A stretch of DNA of 64,000 nucleotides from Pseudoduganella guangdongensis (GCF_009857475.1 NZ_WWCJ01000008.1:207542-271541), one strand, 5' to 3'. Shown: positions 54,973 through 64,000, counted from the stretch's first letter. The notes: a model not told the origin generated them from the sequence alone. Made by a program: numbers and translations.

Positions 54973-57591
54973 TCAGGCCGCGTTCGGGGAACGCAGCTCC
55001 GGCATCGGCGCGCCGCTGCGGAAGGTGTTGCGGCCGGCCTGCTTTGCCTCGTACAGCAGCAAGTCGGCCCGTTTCAGCAATTCCGCCGGGCTCACGTCCT
55101 CCGCCCGGTAGTACGTCAGGCCGATACTGGTGGAGACGTTGGCCAGCACGCCATCCAGTTCGAAGGTCTGCTGCATCGCATGCACGATCTTGGCGGCCGT
55201 GGTGGCTGCGTCTTCCGGCTTGGAGATGCGGTCCATGATGATGGTGAACTCGTCGCCGCCCAGGCGCGCCACCGTGTCGCTGGCGCGCACGGTGTTCGAC
55301 AGGCGCGCCGAGAAAGCCTTGAGCAGGGCGTCGCCCACCGCATGGCCATAGGTGTCGTTGACCGGCTTGAAGCGGTCGATGTCGAGGTACATCACGGCCA
55401 TCAGGCCGCCGCTTTCGCGGCAGGCGGCCATGCTTTCGTTCAGCTTTTGCAGGAAGCCGGCGCGGTTGGTCAGCCCGGTCAGGGCGTCGACCTGGGACAG
55501 GCGCAGCAAGCGCTGCTTCTCGCGCTTTTGCGCCGTCACGTCCTGCCGCATCACGTGGAAACCGACCACGGTGATGCCATCCTCGTCCAGCTGGGGGATG
55601 TAGACCACGTCGAAGGTGCGCGGGTAGTCGCCGCTTTCGTCCTCCTCCTCGAAGGTCAGGGTTTCGCCGCCCAGGGCGCGCGCGATATAGGGCTGCAGCA
55701 CGGCATAGCGCTTCTCGCCCACCGTTTCCAGCACGGTGCGGCCGGTCACGTGCAGGCCGGTCTTGCTGAACTCGCGCTCGTAGGCCAGGTTGTGGAAGCG
55801 GTAGATCTCCTCGAAATCGATGTAGGCGATCATGGCCGGCAGGGTGTCGGCAATGGTGCGCAGGCGCGACTCGCTTTCGCGCAGCGCCATGACCGATTTG
55901 CGCACCAGGGTGATGTCGTCCAGCGTGCCGACATAGCCGCTTACCATATTGTCGACCACGATCGGCGCCACCTTGATCGAGGTCCAGACGATCTTGCCGT
56001 CCGGGTGCACGCAGCGCAGCGTTTCCTGGAAAGCCTGCTGCGTCTGGTTCAGGTGGCGCAGCGAGGCAAGCAGCATGTTGCGGTCGTTCGGATGCACCGC
56101 CTGCAGCCAGCCGTCGCCCAGGGCCTGCTCGCGCGGCATGCCGGTGATGGCCTCGAAGGTGCGGTTGACATAGCTGCATTTGCCGTCCGCGTCGGCGCGC
56201 ACCAGGCCAAGCGGAGAGGCGTCGTTGACCGCCTGGAGCTCGGCCTGGTTCTGGCGCACCGCCAGCTCCGAGCGTTTGCGCTCCGTGATGTTGCGCGCGG
56301 TGACGGCGACGCCGTCCTCGATCGCCACGATCTGGTGGCGCAGCCACATATGTTCGCCGAAGACGGTGGACTCGAACTCCTCCTCCAGCGGTTCCCCGGT
56401 ACGCAGCACCCCCAGGCATTTGTCGAACAGTCCCTCGCTGTGCCATCGCGGCAGCATGTCGCCCATGCGCTTGCCCAACGCGTCATCGGAGGCGTAGCCC
56501 AGGATGCGCGCGCCGCGCTCGTTCACGTCCACCAGCGTGAAGTCCATGATCTCGCCGCCGCCGCCCCCTTTTCTGCACGCCTTGATCAGGAACAGGGCAT
56601 CCAGGCTGGCGTCCACCGCCGCGTGCAGCTTTTCGCGCGCCTCGGTCGACTCGCGTATGCTTTCGCGCAGGCGCCGCGCCTGGCGCGTGAGCAGGAAGGA
56701 GAACGCCAGCACCACGACGGAAACGACGGCCGTCACCAGGTAGTAGAGGCGCCGCTGGGTATAGAACTTGGCCAGCGCATGCGCCTTGGCGTCGCCCACC
56801 ACCGCCGTCAGCGAGTAGCGCGGCATGTCGCGGAAGCCGTAGATGCGGTCGATCTTGTCGACCGGCGTCTTGAGCAGCAGTTCCTCGGGCAGGTTGATCG
56901 GGTCGGCCGGCGCCACGTAGTCGATACTGTCGCTGATGAACACCTTTTCGTCGATGCGACCGGTGGCCAGCGCCGTGTCGCGGCTGATCAGCATGACCAG
57001 TCCGCCTTCCTTCACGTGCATGCGGTCGTAGTCCTCCACGAAATAGACAGGGTCGATCATCAGCACGATGGCGCCGGCGAACTTGCCGGCCTTGTCGTCC
57101 AGGCGGCGCGCAATCTGGATTTGCCACTTCTTGGTTAGCGGGTCAACCATCGGGTTGGTTACAAGCGCGGCATCGCCGGCCGTGGTGGCCAGTGTTTTGA
57201 AATAGGCCTGGTTGGCGGCGTTGGCCGGGAACAGGCCGTGCAGGCTGTCCACCAGCTTGCCGTTGGCGTCGATCAGGGCGATCGGCAACTGCAGGCGCGA
57301 TGGCATGACTGAATCGAGCAGGCCGCCGCGCTTGACGAATTCCGGCAGGCGCAGCTTGCCGTCGGTTTCCTCGAACTTGAGTTTGAACAGCTGGGTCGCG
57401 TGGTCGGCCTGGCGCAGCAGGTGGCCGGAATGCTCGGCCAGCGTGCGCGCCAGCGAATGGCTATGCTGCACGGCGTCGTAGTGGGCGCTTTCCGCTTCCT
57501 CTTTTAATTGATAGAAAACGTCGGCCCACATGATCACCAATAAGACCAGGGTGAAAGATGGCAGCAGTATCATGCGGTACAACCTGCGCAT
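54973..57591 (-). CDS. Membrane sensor diguanylate cyclase (Cache, three PAS, GGDEF)
   Basis: An 872-residue sensor. The first membrane helix (about 6-24) is followed by a dCache-type periplasmic domain (about 30-275), a second helix (about 285-305), three PAS domains (about 325-450, 460-580 and 585-705) and a GGDEF domain. GGDEF is intact near 778-782, with an inhibitory-site RASD five residues upstream, so it should make cyclic-di-GMP with product inhibition. There is an odd Gly run in the first PAS (KACRKGGGGGEI). The start at 57591 (MRRLYRMILL) was chosen because membrane helix 1 follows at once; a later ATG is at 57573. Confidence 0.92.
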   Translation of the reverse strand: MRRLYRMILLPSFTLVLLVIMWADVFYQLKEEAESAHYDAVQHSHSLARTLAEHSGHLLRQADHATQLFKLKFEETDGKLRLPEFVKRGGLLDSVMPSRLQLPIALIDANGKLVDSLHGLFPANAANQAYFKTLATTAGDAALVTNPMVDPLTKKWQIQIARRLDDKAGKFAGAIVLMIDPVYFVEDYDRMHVKEGGLVMLISRDTALATGRIDEKVFISDSIDYVAPADPINLPEELLLKTPVDKIDRIYGFRDMPRYSLTAVVGDAKAHALAKFYTQRRLYYLVTAVVSVVVLAFSFLLTRQARRLRESIRESTEAREKLHAAVDASLDALFLIKACRKGGGGGEIMDFTLVDVNERGARILGYASDDALGKRMGDMLPRWHSEGLFDKCLGVLRTGEPLEEEFESTVFGEHMWLRHQIVAIEDGVAVTARNITERKRSELAVRQNQAELQAVNDASPLGLVRADADGKCSYVNRTFEAITGMPREQALGDGWLQAVHPNDRNMLLASLRHLNQTQQAFQETLRCVHPDGKIVWTSIKVAPIVVDNMVSGYVGTLDDITLVRKSVMALRESESRLRTIADTLPAMIAYIDFEEIYRFHNLAYEREFSKTGLHVTGRTVLETVGEKRYAVLQPYIARALGGETLTFEEEDESGDYPRTFDVVYIPQLDEDGITVVGFHVMRQDVTAQKREKQRLLRLSQVDALTGLTNRAGFLQKLNESMAACRESGGLMAVMYLDIDRFKPVNDTYGHAVGDALLKAFSARLSNTVRASDTVARLGGDEFTIIMDRISKPEDAATTAAKIVHAMQQTFELDGVLANVSTSIGLTYYRAEDVSPAELLKRADLLLYEAKQAGRNTFRSGAPMPELRSPNAA

Positions 57592-57795
57592 GACCTGGCG
57601 GGCAGGGGAAGCGGGGGTCGTCAATTGTCCTGGTCCGAATAAGGGGGCACCAGCGTATTCTGCACTCAATCCCGGCGCGCCGGGCAAAAAAATCTGGGGC
57701 CTGCTGCTTTGCGGCGACCATCCTTCGCAAAATGCCAAGAAATACTGACAATAAGCTATTAGAATAGCCGTTCCCCCGTCACAGGAAACCGAGTC

Positions 57796-59028
57796 TTGAC
57801 CGAATTGACCTTCAGCCTGGCCGCGGCGCGCGCGCTGCACCTCGCGGCCCAGGGCCTGCTGCAGCCGCGCCGGCGCAAGGCGCAGAAGGCGGACGTGCTG
57901 GACGCCATCCGCTGCATGGGCGTGCTGCAGATCGACACCATCCACGTGGTGGCGCGCAGCCCCTACCTGGTGCTGTGGAGCCGCCTGGGCGACTACCCCC
58001 AGCCCTGGCTGGAGGAGCACCTGGCCGAAGGTGCGCTGTTCGAGTACTGGGCGCACGAGGCCTGCTTCGTGCCGGTGGAAGATTACCGCCTGCTGCGCCA
58101 TCGCATGGTCGATCCCGGCGCCATGGGCTGGAAGTACTCCGAGAAGTGGATGCGCGATCGGCGCGCCGACGTTGAGCGCGTGCTGGAACATATCCGCAGC
58201 CATGGGCCGGTGCGCTCGGCCGATTTCGAGCGCACCGACGGCAAAGGCGGCGGCTGGTGGGAATGGAAGCCGGAGAAGCGCTCGCTCGAAGTGCTGTTCA
58301 CCGCCGGTGAACTGATGATCGCGCGCCGCCACAACTTCCAGCGCGTGTACGACCTGGCCGAGCGCGTGCTGCCGGGCTGGCATGACAGCCAGATGCCGGC
58401 CATGGAGGAGACGCGGCGCGAGCTGGCGCTGAAAACCGTGCGCGCCCTGGGCCTGGCGCGCAGCGCCTGGGTGGCCGACTATTACCGCAGCAAGCCGCCG
58501 CGGCCGGACCTGGAAGCGCTGGCCGGGGCGGGCGCGCTGCTGCGCGCCCGCGTGCAGGGCTGGCAGGACCCGGTCTACATCCATCCCGACCTGGGCGAGC
58601 TGGCGCGGGCCGCCGCCGACGGCGCCTTGAGGCCCACGGCGACCACCATCCTGTCGCCGTTCGACCCGGTGGTATGGGACCGCCGCCGCGCCCTGGAACT
58701 GTTCGGTTTCGACTACCGGCTGGAGTGCTACACCCCGGCCGACAAGCGCCGTTACGGCTATTTCACCCTGCCCATCCTGCGCCGCGGCGCGCTGGTGGGC
58801 CGCATCGACGCCAAGGCGCACCGTGGCGCCGGCGTATTTGAACTGAAGAACGTGGCGCTGGAACCGGGCGTGCGCGCCACGGACCGTTTCGTGCGCGACG
58901 TGGCCGGCGCCATCCAGCGCCTGGCCAACTGGCATGGCTGCCCGCGCGTGCAGGCCGCCGCCAGCGAACCGCCCGGCTTTGCCGCCACGCTGCAAGCCGA
59001 ACTGGATGAACAAGGAGTAGAACAATGA
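57796..59028 (+). CDS. YcaQ-type winged-helix DNA glycosylase
   Basis: A 410-residue protein of the crosslink-repair glycosylase YcaQ/AlkX family. The characteristic LQIDTI (here VLQIDTIHVVARSPYLVLWSR) and the EYWAHEACF segment are present, and winged-helix repeats follow. In E. coli YcaQ these regions hold the QxD motif that unhooks interstrand crosslinks. It starts with TTG at 57796. It overlaps the DUF2804 gene by 4 bp. Divergent from the diguanylate cyclase, 204 bp apart. Confidence 0.87.
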   Translation: MTELTFSLAAARALHLAAQGLLQPRRRKAQKADVLDAIRCMGVLQIDTIHVVARSPYLVLWSRLGDYPQPWLEEHLAEGALFEYWAHEACFVPVEDYRLLRHRMVDPGAMGWKYSEKWMRDRRADVERVLEHIRSHGPVRSADFERTDGKGGGWWEWKPEKRSLEVLFTAGELMIARRHNFQRVYDLAERVLPGWHDSQMPAMEETRRELALKTVRALGLARSAWVADYYRSKPPRPDLEALAGAGALLRARVQGWQDPVYIHPDLGELARAAADGALRPTATTILSPFDPVVWDRRRALELFGFDYRLECYTPADKRRYGYFTLPILRRGALVGRIDAKAHRGAGVFELKNVALEPGVRATDRFVRDVAGAIQRLANWHGCPRVQAAASEPPGFAATLQAELDEQGVEQ

Positions 59029-60017
59029 CATTGCCAGGCGCACCCGCCCGCGTCGTCGGCAGCGACGGCGTGCCGCAACTGGGCCGCTTTGCCGGCGCCG
59101 CGCAAGCCTTCGACTGGCACCTGCTGGCCGGCGAGTACGCGCGCGGCGCCTTGTGGCGCCGCTTCCATCACAAGAAATGGCACTACGTGTCGCTGGTCTC
59201 GGAGCAGGTGATGGCCGCCGTCGCCATCGTCGACCTGGGCTGGACCAGCACCTGCTTTGCCTACGTCTTCGACCGCAATGACAGCGACATGATGGCCAAC
59301 TTCTCGCAGGACGGCTTGCCCGGCCGGCTCTCGGCCAGCGTGGGCGAGCATGCCGGCGCGGCGAGCTGGTTCCGCACGCGCGCCACCCAGATCCGCATCG
59401 AGCCGCTGCCCGGCGGGCGCTACCAGCTCACGCTGCGCTGCCCCTACATGGAAATCGAGGCCGAGTTCGGCCCGCCGGGCGCGCCGCTGCTGCTGGCCAC
59501 CGGCGCGGTGCAAGGCGGGGCGCTGCACGGCACGCAGAAGTCGCCCGGCATGCCGCTCAGCGGCGAAGTGCGCACCTTCCGCGACGCCTATACGCTGGAC
59601 GGCGGCGTGGCCAGTTTCGACTATTCGAACGGCTTGCTGGCGCGCGAAACGGCGTGGCGCTGGGCCTCGGCGCACAACCTGGAGCTGGGCTTCAACCTGC
59701 AGGCCGGCTACTTCGGCAGCAACGAGAACGCGCTCTGGATCGACGGCGAAGTGGTACCGTTAGGGCCGGCGCACTTCATTTTCGACCCGAAGGACCCGAT
59801 GCAGCGCTGGCACATCTTCACCGAGGACGACCAGCTGGAACTGTTCTTCACGCCAGATGGCGCGCGCAAGCAGGACCGCAAGCTGCTGGTGGCGGCCAGC
59901 CGCTATATCCAGCCGGTCGGCTACTTCAGCGGCTGGGTGCGGCGCGCGCCGGACGCGCCGAAACGCATCGTCACGCAATTGCCGGGCGTGACGGAAGACC
60001 ACTACTCGCGCTGGTAA
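59025..60017 (+). CDS. DUF2804 family protein
   Basis: A 330-residue protein of DUF2804. Typical pieces are WRRFHHKKWHYVSLVSEQ, FDYSNGLLARETAWRWAS and LPLGPAHFIFD-like strands in a beta-rich, probably cytosolic protein. No signal peptide. Function unknown. Overlap with the glycosylase gene (ATGA) and a 12-bp gap to the acetyltransferase gene suggest one operon. Confidence 0.82.
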   Translation: MTLPGAPARVVGSDGVPQLGRFAGAAQAFDWHLLAGEYARGALWRRFHHKKWHYVSLVSEQVMAAVAIVDLGWTSTCFAYVFDRNDSDMMANFSQDGLPGRLSASVGEHAGAASWFRTRATQIRIEPLPGGRYQLTLRCPYMEIEAEFGPPGAPLLLATGAVQGGALHGTQKSPGMPLSGEVRTFRDAYTLDGGVASFDYSNGLLARETAWRWASAHNLELGFNLQAGYFGSNENALWIDGEVVPLGPAHFIFDPKDPMQRWHIFTEDDQLELFFTPDGARKQDRKLLVAASRYIQPVGYFSGWVRRAPDAPKRIVTQLPGVTEDHYSRW

Positions 60018-60029
60018 GGAGGAAGGCCG

Positions 60030-62402
60030 ATGAGCATCCGGAATATGGACAGCCTGTTCAACCCTGGCTCGGTGGCCATTTTCGGCGCCTCGCTGCGGCC
60101 CGACCGCATGGGCACCCAGGTCCTGAACAATATGGCCGAAAGCGGCTTTGCCGGCGCCATCTGGCCGGTCAATCCCAAGTACGACAAGCTGCTCGGCATA
60201 CCCTGCTACGCGCGCCTGTCGGCCCTGCCGCGCGCGCCCGACCTGGCCATCATCTGCACCCCGCCCGACACGGTGGCCGAACTGATCGCCGACCTGGGCG
60301 CGCGCGGCACGCGCGGCGCCATCATCCTGACCCCGGTCAGCGACAGCATCCGCCAGCAGCTCATGCGCGCCGCGCGGCCGCACCTGCTGCGCATCCTGGG
60401 GCCGGGCGGCATCGGCCTGGTGGCGCCGCTGGCCGGCCTGAACGCCAGCGCCGCCCACGCCGGCGCCAAGCCGGGCAAGACCGCCTTTATTGCGCAGTCG
60501 TCCGCCGTGATGACGGCCGTGCTGGACTGGGCGCGCCAGCACGGCATCGGCTTTTCGCGCGTGGTGTCGCTGGTGGCGGGCGGCGATATCGACCTGGGCG
60601 ACATGCTGGACTACCTGGCCGCCGACGACGACACGACGGCCATCGTCATGCACATCGAAACGGTGAGCTGCGCCCGCAAATTCATTTCGGCGGCGCGCCT
60701 GGCCGCGCGCAGCAAGCCGGTGGTGGTGCTGAAGGCCGGCCGCAGCGGCGACGACAAGGTGTACGACGCCGTGATCCGGCGCGCCGGCATGCTGCGCGTG
60801 TACTCCTCGTCCGACCTGTTCGACGCGGTGGAAACGGTGGCGCGCGCGCGGCCCACGCGCGGCACGCGCCTGGCCATCATGAGTAACGGCAGCGGCACCG
60901 GCCAGCTGGCGGCGGACGCCTTGCAGTATGTGCACGGCAAGCTGGCGCAATTCTCGCCGGAGACCGGCAAGCGCCTGCGCAGCGAGCTGCCGGCCGGGCT
61001 GCTGCCGGTCAATCCGATCGACATCGGCGGCGAAGCCAGCGCCGAGCGCCACGTTGCCGTGGCCAGCGCCTTGCTGGCCGACCCGGACGCCGACGCGCTG
61101 CTGCTGGTGCACGCGCCCTCGTCGGCCGCGGCCAGCACCGGCGTGGCGCAGGCCCTGGCGCCGCTGCTGCAGCAAAGCGGGCGCAGCGTGCTGTCCTGCT
61201 GGCTGGGCGGCGCCGCCGTGGCCGGCGCGCGCCAGGTCTTTGCCGACGCCGGCCTGCCCACGTACGACACGCCGGAAAAAGCGGTGCGCGCCTACAGCCA
61301 GGTGGTGCAATACGCGCGCAACCAGGCCTTGCTGATCGAGGTGCCGGGCCAGGTGCCGGCCCACTCGGTGCCCGAGCGCCAGGCCGCGCGCCAGGTGGTG
61401 GAAGCGGCGCGCGCCGCCGGCCATGCGGAACTGGCGCCGGCCGACCTGGCCGCGCTGCTGGCCGCTTACGGCCTGCCGCTGGCGCCCGCCGGCGCCGGGG
61501 TGGTGCGCCCGGACACGCAGCAGCTGCGCATCGGCATGCAGCTCGATCCCGTCTTCGGCCCCGCCATCAGCGTCGGGCTGGGCGGCAGCGCGGGGCGCGT
61601 GGTGGACGACCGCGCGGTCGGCCTGCCGCCGCTTAACACCGTGCTGGCGCGCGACATGCTGCGGCGCACCGGCGTCGGCCGCGCCCTGGTGGCCGAGCGC
61701 GACATCCTGTGCGGCGCCCTGGTGCACGTGGCCGAGCTGGTGGCCGATATCGGCGAAATCGCCGCGCTGGAAATCGACCCCGTTACGGTGGTCGACGGCG
61801 TGCTGCAGGTGCACGGCGCGCGCGCCGCGCTCGGCCCGCGCCGGCCGGAAAGCAGCATGGCGATCCGCCCCTACCCGCAGGAGCTGGAGCAGGAAATCGC
61901 GTGGCAGGGCGCGCCGCTGGTGCTGCGCCCGATCCGCCCGGAAGACGCGCCGGCCCACGTGCGCTTCTTCAGCCGCCTGGCGCCGGACGATGTGCGCCTG
62001 CGCTTCTTCTCCGCCATGAAGGAATTGCCGCCGACCCAGCTGGCGCGCCTGACCCAGATCGACTACGACCGCGCCATGGCCTTCATCGCCACCCGCACCG
62101 GCGCCGACGGCTTGCCGGAAACGCTGGGCGTGGTGCGGGCGGTGGCCGACCCGGACAACCAAAAAGCCGAGTTCGCCATCATTGTGCGTTCCGATTTGAA
62201 AGGGAAAGGATTGGGAAATATCCTGTTCCAGAAATTGCTTGACTATTTCCGCAGCCGGGGGACGCGGGAAATCACGGGCGAGGCCTTGTCGGAGAATATC
62301 GGAATGCAACAACTTATGCGCAGATTTGGCGGAACCGTGACGCCGTCGCGCGAAGCTGGTATGGTAGATCTTCGCCTTGCGCTGCATTCGAAAAACTCCT
62401 AA
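60030..62402 (+). CDS. Pat/PatZ-like protein acetyltransferase with shortened ATP-grasp region
   Basis: A 790-residue protein with the domain order of Pat/PatZ lysine acetyltransferases: CoA-binding domain (about 8-130; SLFNPGSVAIFGAS), two succinyl-CoA-ligase-like domains (to about 460), an ATP-grasp remnant (about 470-610) and a GNAT domain (about 630-785; RSDLKGKGLGNILFQKLL). Family members have about 880-900 residues. The gap falls near residues 480-495, where the ATP-grasp fold jumps from AAYGLPLAP to GMQLDPVFGP, losing about 60-75 residues. GNAT motifs look intact. AAGGAGG precedes the ATG. Confidence 0.86.
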   Translation: MSIRNMDSLFNPGSVAIFGASLRPDRMGTQVLNNMAESGFAGAIWPVNPKYDKLLGIPCYARLSALPRAPDLAIICTPPDTVAELIADLGARGTRGAIILTPVSDSIRQQLMRAARPHLLRILGPGGIGLVAPLAGLNASAAHAGAKPGKTAFIAQSSAVMTAVLDWARQHGIGFSRVVSLVAGGDIDLGDMLDYLAADDDTTAIVMHIETVSCARKFISAARLAARSKPVVVLKAGRSGDDKVYDAVIRRAGMLRVYSSSDLFDAVETVARARPTRGTRLAIMSNGSGTGQLAADALQYVHGKLAQFSPETGKRLRSELPAGLLPVNPIDIGGEASAERHVAVASALLADPDADALLLVHAPSSAAASTGVAQALAPLLQQSGRSVLSCWLGGAAVAGARQVFADAGLPTYDTPEKAVRAYSQVVQYARNQALLIEVPGQVPAHSVPERQAARQVVEAARAAGHAELAPADLAALLAAYGLPLAPAGAGVVRPDTQQLRIGMQLDPVFGPAISVGLGGSAGRVVDDRAVGLPPLNTVLARDMLRRTGVGRALVAERDILCGALVHVAELVADIGEIAALEIDPVTVVDGVLQVHGARAALGPRRPESSMAIRPYPQELEQEIAWQGAPLVLRPIRPEDAPAHVRFFSRLAPDDVRLRFFSAMKELPPTQLARLTQIDYDRAMAFIATRTGADGLPETLGVVRAVADPDNQKAEFAIIVRSDLKGKGLGNILFQKLLDYFRSRGTREITGEALSENIGMQQLMRRFGGTVTPSREAGMVDLRLALHSKNS

Positions 62403-62508
62403 ATTGGGGAATGCGTCGTGACGTTACATTGATGAATGTCAAGGCGTTCTGGTTGGGCTTATTTACACTTGTACTTCCGTTTCCGCGTAGCGAACTTTGG
62501 GAGCAAGA

Positions 62509-63180
62509 ATGTTAACGGCCACATACACATTAGTTGCGCTATCCGTTGAACAGGCTAACGTGCGCCTTAGCCTGCTGTCGTTTCAAAAATACGTGCAATC
62601 GACGCTGCTGCGCCAGCAGCGCCTGACGCTGTCCCAGCTCGAATACGCGTGCGAAACCCTGGAGCGCCTGTACCAGGCCTGCCACTGGCGCAAGATCGAG
62701 CTGTACCTGATTCCCGCCCTGCAAAACGCCACCGAACAAGCCAACCAGCTGCTCGACGAGCTGAGTCGCCTGAACCAGGCGGCGCTGGCCGTGATCCGCC
62801 GCCTGCAAGGCGAACTGGACCAGGCGAACGAGACCAGCGAGCGCCAGGTGGCCGACGTGTGCGCGTCGATTGAAACTTTTTGCACGGTGCTGTTGCAGCG
62901 CCTGGAAAAGGAAGAGAAGGAGCTGTTCGCCATCGCCCGCAGCACCATTGGCGGCGAGGCATGGTTTGATATCGCGAATAAATTCCTGGCGCACGATGCC
63001 CAGGTGGTGGAAGCGCGCCGCACGCCCGCTGTCGCCGAGAAAGACAGGAAAGCCTTGTCCCAGGCCCGCCAGGTGCATGCCTCCCTGCGGGACGAAGACG
63101 CGGTCGCAGTTCCTGTGCCGAAGCTGCGCTACCACCGGCGCACGCGTTCGGCCCATCGCGCCGCTGCAGGCACGGCCTGA
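62509..63180 (+). CDS. Hypothetical helical protein (possibly hemerythrin-like)
   Basis: A 223-residue, mostly helical protein (LVALSVEQANVRLSLLSFQKYV... and LLQRLEKEEKELFAIARSTIGGEAWFDIANKFL). The EEKELF segment followed by W..IA..FL resembles the third/fourth helix of hemerythrin-like domains, but the expected HHxxE ligand set is incomplete. GGGAG precedes the ATG at 62509. It is 106 bp after the acetyltransferase gene. Function unknown. Confidence 0.6.
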   Translation: MLTATYTLVALSVEQANVRLSLLSFQKYVQSTLLRQQRLTLSQLEYACETLERLYQACHWRKIELYLIPALQNATEQANQLLDELSRLNQAALAVIRRLQGELDQANETSERQVADVCASIETFCTVLLQRLEKEEKELFAIARSTIGGEAWFDIANKFLAHDAQVVEARRTPAVAEKDRKALSQARQVHASLRDEDAVAVPVPKLRYHRRTRSAHRAAAGTA

Positions 63181-63259
63181 CATGCCGTGGCTGCATTCGC
63201 CGCCCCGGGTGGGCGGCGCTGCGCTATGATGGTGGTTTTGATCCATTCATAGCCCAACT

Positions 63260-64000
63260 ATGTTTGAGTTCCTTTTCAAGCAACAGGCCAGCCAGGCCAG
63301 CGTTGCCGGGCAGTCGAGTGCCGGCGGATCGCAGGCACCGCTTGGCACTCCTGCCGAACGCCGCGCGGCGCAAGCCGAGCTGGCCCGCAATATGGCGGGC
63401 GACGAGGCCGCGGCGGTCGAGCTTATCCTCAACAGCGAGTTTGCCGACGTGCGGCTGGCCGCAGCCGAGCACGTCGTGTCGCAGGAGGCCCTGGAGAAAG
63501 TCCAGCACGCCGTGCGCAATTCGGACCGGCGCGTCGCCAAGCTCATGCAGGGGCGGCTGGACGCCATCCGCCACACCCAGGCCGAGCAGAAACAGGCCGC
63601 TACCTGCATTGCCATGGCGCAGCGATTGTTGGCTGATGAAAAGTTGACGCCGAACCAGGTGGCCGACCTGGACCGGCAATGGAAGGTGATCGATGCCGCG
63701 CCCGGCGCCGCCGCCGAGTTCGCCCACGTGCGCAATGCCCTGGGCGAGCGGCTGGAAGCGCAAGTGGCCCTGCAGCGCGCCATGATCGACGCGCTGGCCG
63801 TGCTGCGCCAGCAGCCCGATGCCGCCACCTTCGAACGCCTGGCCGCCGAGCATGCCGCCCACCTGGCCGCTCCCGAGCGCGCTTCGCTGCCGCGCCATTT
63901 GCTGAACGATTTCGACGCCGCGCTGGCCGCCGGACGCGCTGCGCAGCAAGCCAGCGCCGCGCGCGCCCAGCCCGCGCCCGCCGCCGCCACTCCGGCCGGC
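63260..64000 (+). CDS. DUF349 domain protein (3' end outside window)
   Basis: The first 247 residues of a longer protein that continues beyond the window. It starts MFEFLFKQQASQAS; the repeated helical segments (AERRAAQAELARNMAG..., LTPNQVADLDRQWKVIDAAP) contain the DUF349-like L..QWK.I. pattern. It is very Ala/Gln-rich and probably coiled coil. The ATG at 63260 has no strong Shine-Dalgarno. Function unknown. Confidence 0.7.
   Translation, partial: MFEFLFKQQASQASVAGQSSAGGSQAPLGTPAERRAAQAELARNMAGDEAAAVELILNSEFADVRLAAAEHVVSQEALEKVQHAVRNSDRRVAKLMQGRLDAIRHTQAEQKQAATCIAMAQRLLADEKLTPNQVADLDRQWKVIDAAPGAAAEFAHVRNALGERLEAQVALQRAMIDALAVLRQQPDAATFERLAAEHAAHLAAPERASLPRHLLNDFDAALAAGRAAQQASAARAQPAPAAATPAG

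Noticed and set aside
57592..59043. An open minus-strand frame extending the diguanylate cyclase upstream by 484 codons
   Set aside because: It lies antisense to the ycaQ-type gene, is Arg/Ala/Gly/His-rich with no domain, and the sensor has a natural start with a membrane helix at 57591.

Overview
The window is GC-rich, densely coding chromosomal DNA from a motile, aerobic betaproteobacterium, most likely Oxalobacteraceae (Massilia/Duganella/Janthinobacterium-like). Indicators are the contiguous flhDC-motAB-che cluster, the DUF3460-scpA-panC block, an EarP/EF-P pair with Arg32 in EF-P, a PEP-CTERM protein, and a Burkholderiales-type trimeric porin. Genus assignment is inference; no rRNA or other phylogenetic marker was compared.

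Layout. 1-1.25 kb: an ECF41 sigma factor (5' end outside the window) with its AhpD-like partner. 1.25-5.2 kb (minus strand): a CHRD/PEP-CTERM protein, then a tightly packed kynU-kynA-RNase T2-hydrolase operon. 5.2-5.86 kb: a non-coding region with nested palindromes, two tandem sigma-28-type promoters and the flhDC leader. 5.86-19.3 kb: flhD, flhC, a membrane methyltransferase, motA, motB, a short CheZ-like protein, cheY, cheA, cheW, an MCP, cheR, cheD, cheB, a second cheY and an EAL/HDOD protein. 19.4-22.4 kb (minus): panC, scpA, DUF3460, porin. 22.6-27 kb: two tiny genes, an EamA transporter, a decayed TonB-receptor/PepSY locus and an intact Fur-boxed siderophore receptor. 27.1-29.8 kb (minus): a GNAT protein and metG. 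29.8-34.6 kb (plus): apbC, an Asp-box protein, DUF4399, gltX and three tandem tRNA-Ala/tRNA-Glu pairs. 34.7-39.8 kb: a membrane protein and a five-gene cytochrome c oxidase operon with two subunit III genes. 39.9-43.6 kb: two more tRNA-Glu, earP, efp and a Tat-exported amidase. 43.7-49.7 kb (mostly minus): dbpA, hypothetical genes, tRNA-fMet, a methyltransferase, DUF5610 and SprA-related proteins. 49.7-57.6 kb: a 54-residue protein, sbcC, sbcD and a Cache/PAS/GGDEF sensor. 57.8-64 kb: a ycaQ-type glycosylase, DUF2804, a Pat-like acetyltransferase, a helical protein and a truncated DUF349 gene.

How the parts work together. FlhD/FlhC would switch on flagellar genes, MotAB power the motor, and the Che proteins form one receptor-kinase-adaptation circuit. 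A CheZ catalytic motif sits in the short gene between motB and cheY, and no classical cheZ follows the last cheY. The EAL/HDOD and GGDEF proteins point to cyclic-di-GMP inputs. Translation genes (metG, gltX, eight tRNA-Ala/Glu copies, earP/efp, tRNA-fMet) are spread through the middle.

No phage, CRISPR array, defence island or complete transposon is visible. The strongest unexplained signals are: a dispersed family of long intergenic inverted repeats sharing a GGGGTCAG-type core; the duplicated sigma-28-like promoters upstream of the flagellar master operon; a pair of divergent genes that both lost their 5' ends; a Pat-like acetyltransferase lacking part of its ATP-grasp domain; and the CheZ replacement in the che operon. 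I did not find a clearly new biological system.
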